From Luteolibacter pohnpeiensis (GTDB lineage: Bacteria > Verrucomicrobiota > Verrucomicrobiia > Verrucomicrobiales > Akkermansiaceae), in the NCBI RefSeq assembly GCF_016595435.1, contig NZ_JAENIJ010000004.1:1-64000 (forward strand): a DNA stretch of 64,000 nucleotides, read 5' to 3'. The notes under the pieces were generated by a model, which was given only the letters and a program-made list of their open reading frames with translations, did no database searches and was not told the origin of the DNA. Shown here one piece after another: positions 63,994 through 64,000 of this stretch; the first letter of the stretch is position 1, and each line of letters begins with the position of its first letter. A program made the translations under genes and the position numbers.

Positions 63994-64000
63994 ACTTTAA

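Overview
The window looks like a chromosome segment of a member of Verrucomicrobiota (Verrucomicrobiales-like). The reasons are three PEP-CTERM proteins ending in a PEP motif, a hydrophobic stretch and an RRRR-type tail, LamG/FecR/ECF-sigma clusters of the type shared by planctomycetes and verrucomicrobia, a sialate O-acetylesterase-like surface protein, a DUF1080 protein, and mostly weak or absent Shine-Dalgarno sequences. No rRNA, convincing tRNA or CRISPR array was found. The base composition is moderately GC-rich, except for an AT-rich island at the left end.

Layout. 1-3.3 kb: accessory region with a transposase 3' fragment, a decayed Rhs 3' end with a variable C-terminal domain, a possible immunity gene, another AT-rich secreted protein, and duplicated IS-end remnants. 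3.7-7.1 kb: quinone-detoxification-like genes (VOC ring-cleaving dioxygenase, MhqD-like esterase), a frameshifted CorA-like membrane protein and a Nudix hydrolase. 7.2-13.3 kb: PEP-CTERM protein, trypsin-like protease, DUF1080 protein, a 52-residue Cys-rich zinc-ribbon protein, a frameshifted RRM protein, a GluR0-like glutamate-gated K+ channel and an SLBB protein. 13.3-19.2 kb: a reductive pyrimidine / beta-alanine catabolism operon (semialdehyde dehydrogenase, dihydropyrimidinase, NCS1 permease, class III aminotransferase) behind two perfect palindromes. 19.2-24.9 kb: a five-gene TetR/HlyD/double-ATPase/two-permease exporter operon (Ybh-like) with 1- or 4-base overlaps. 25-28.4 kb: RodA, RuvB, Fur/Zur-like regulator, TPM-like zinc-ribbon protein. 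28.4-32 kb: large secreted protein, L,D-transpeptidase, monohaem c-type lipoprotein. 32.1-37.6 kb: ECF sigma, FecR-LamG membrane protein and two LamG surface proteins. 37.9-48 kb: AcnB and AcnA, both complete, flanking an insert that encodes a PLD-nuclease/SF2-helicase/DUF3427 protein and a PARP-like ADP-ribosyltransferase candidate with small ORFs on either side. 48-51.8 kb: alpha/beta hydrolase, frameshifted DUF4190-like gene, PhoH, SH3 lipoprotein, PanD. 51.8-55.9 kb: a cobalamin-riboswitch-controlled operon of a DUF4465 PEP-CTERM protein, a TonB-dependent receptor and a secreted partner. 56-64 kb: conserved protein plus ZigA-like G3E GTPase, a frameshifted secretin-like protein, DUF805, an SHD1-esterase gene with one nonsense codon, two small genes, and PheT.

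The best candidates for new biology are the PARP-like/helicase cassette between the aconitases, the Rhs tip with a caspase-like His/Cys pair and its downstream gene, and the riboswitch-controlled B12 uptake operon. At least five genes outside the Rhs relic are broken by a single frame or stop change. That pattern suggests draft-sequence indels as much as real decay, so those calls need raw-read support.
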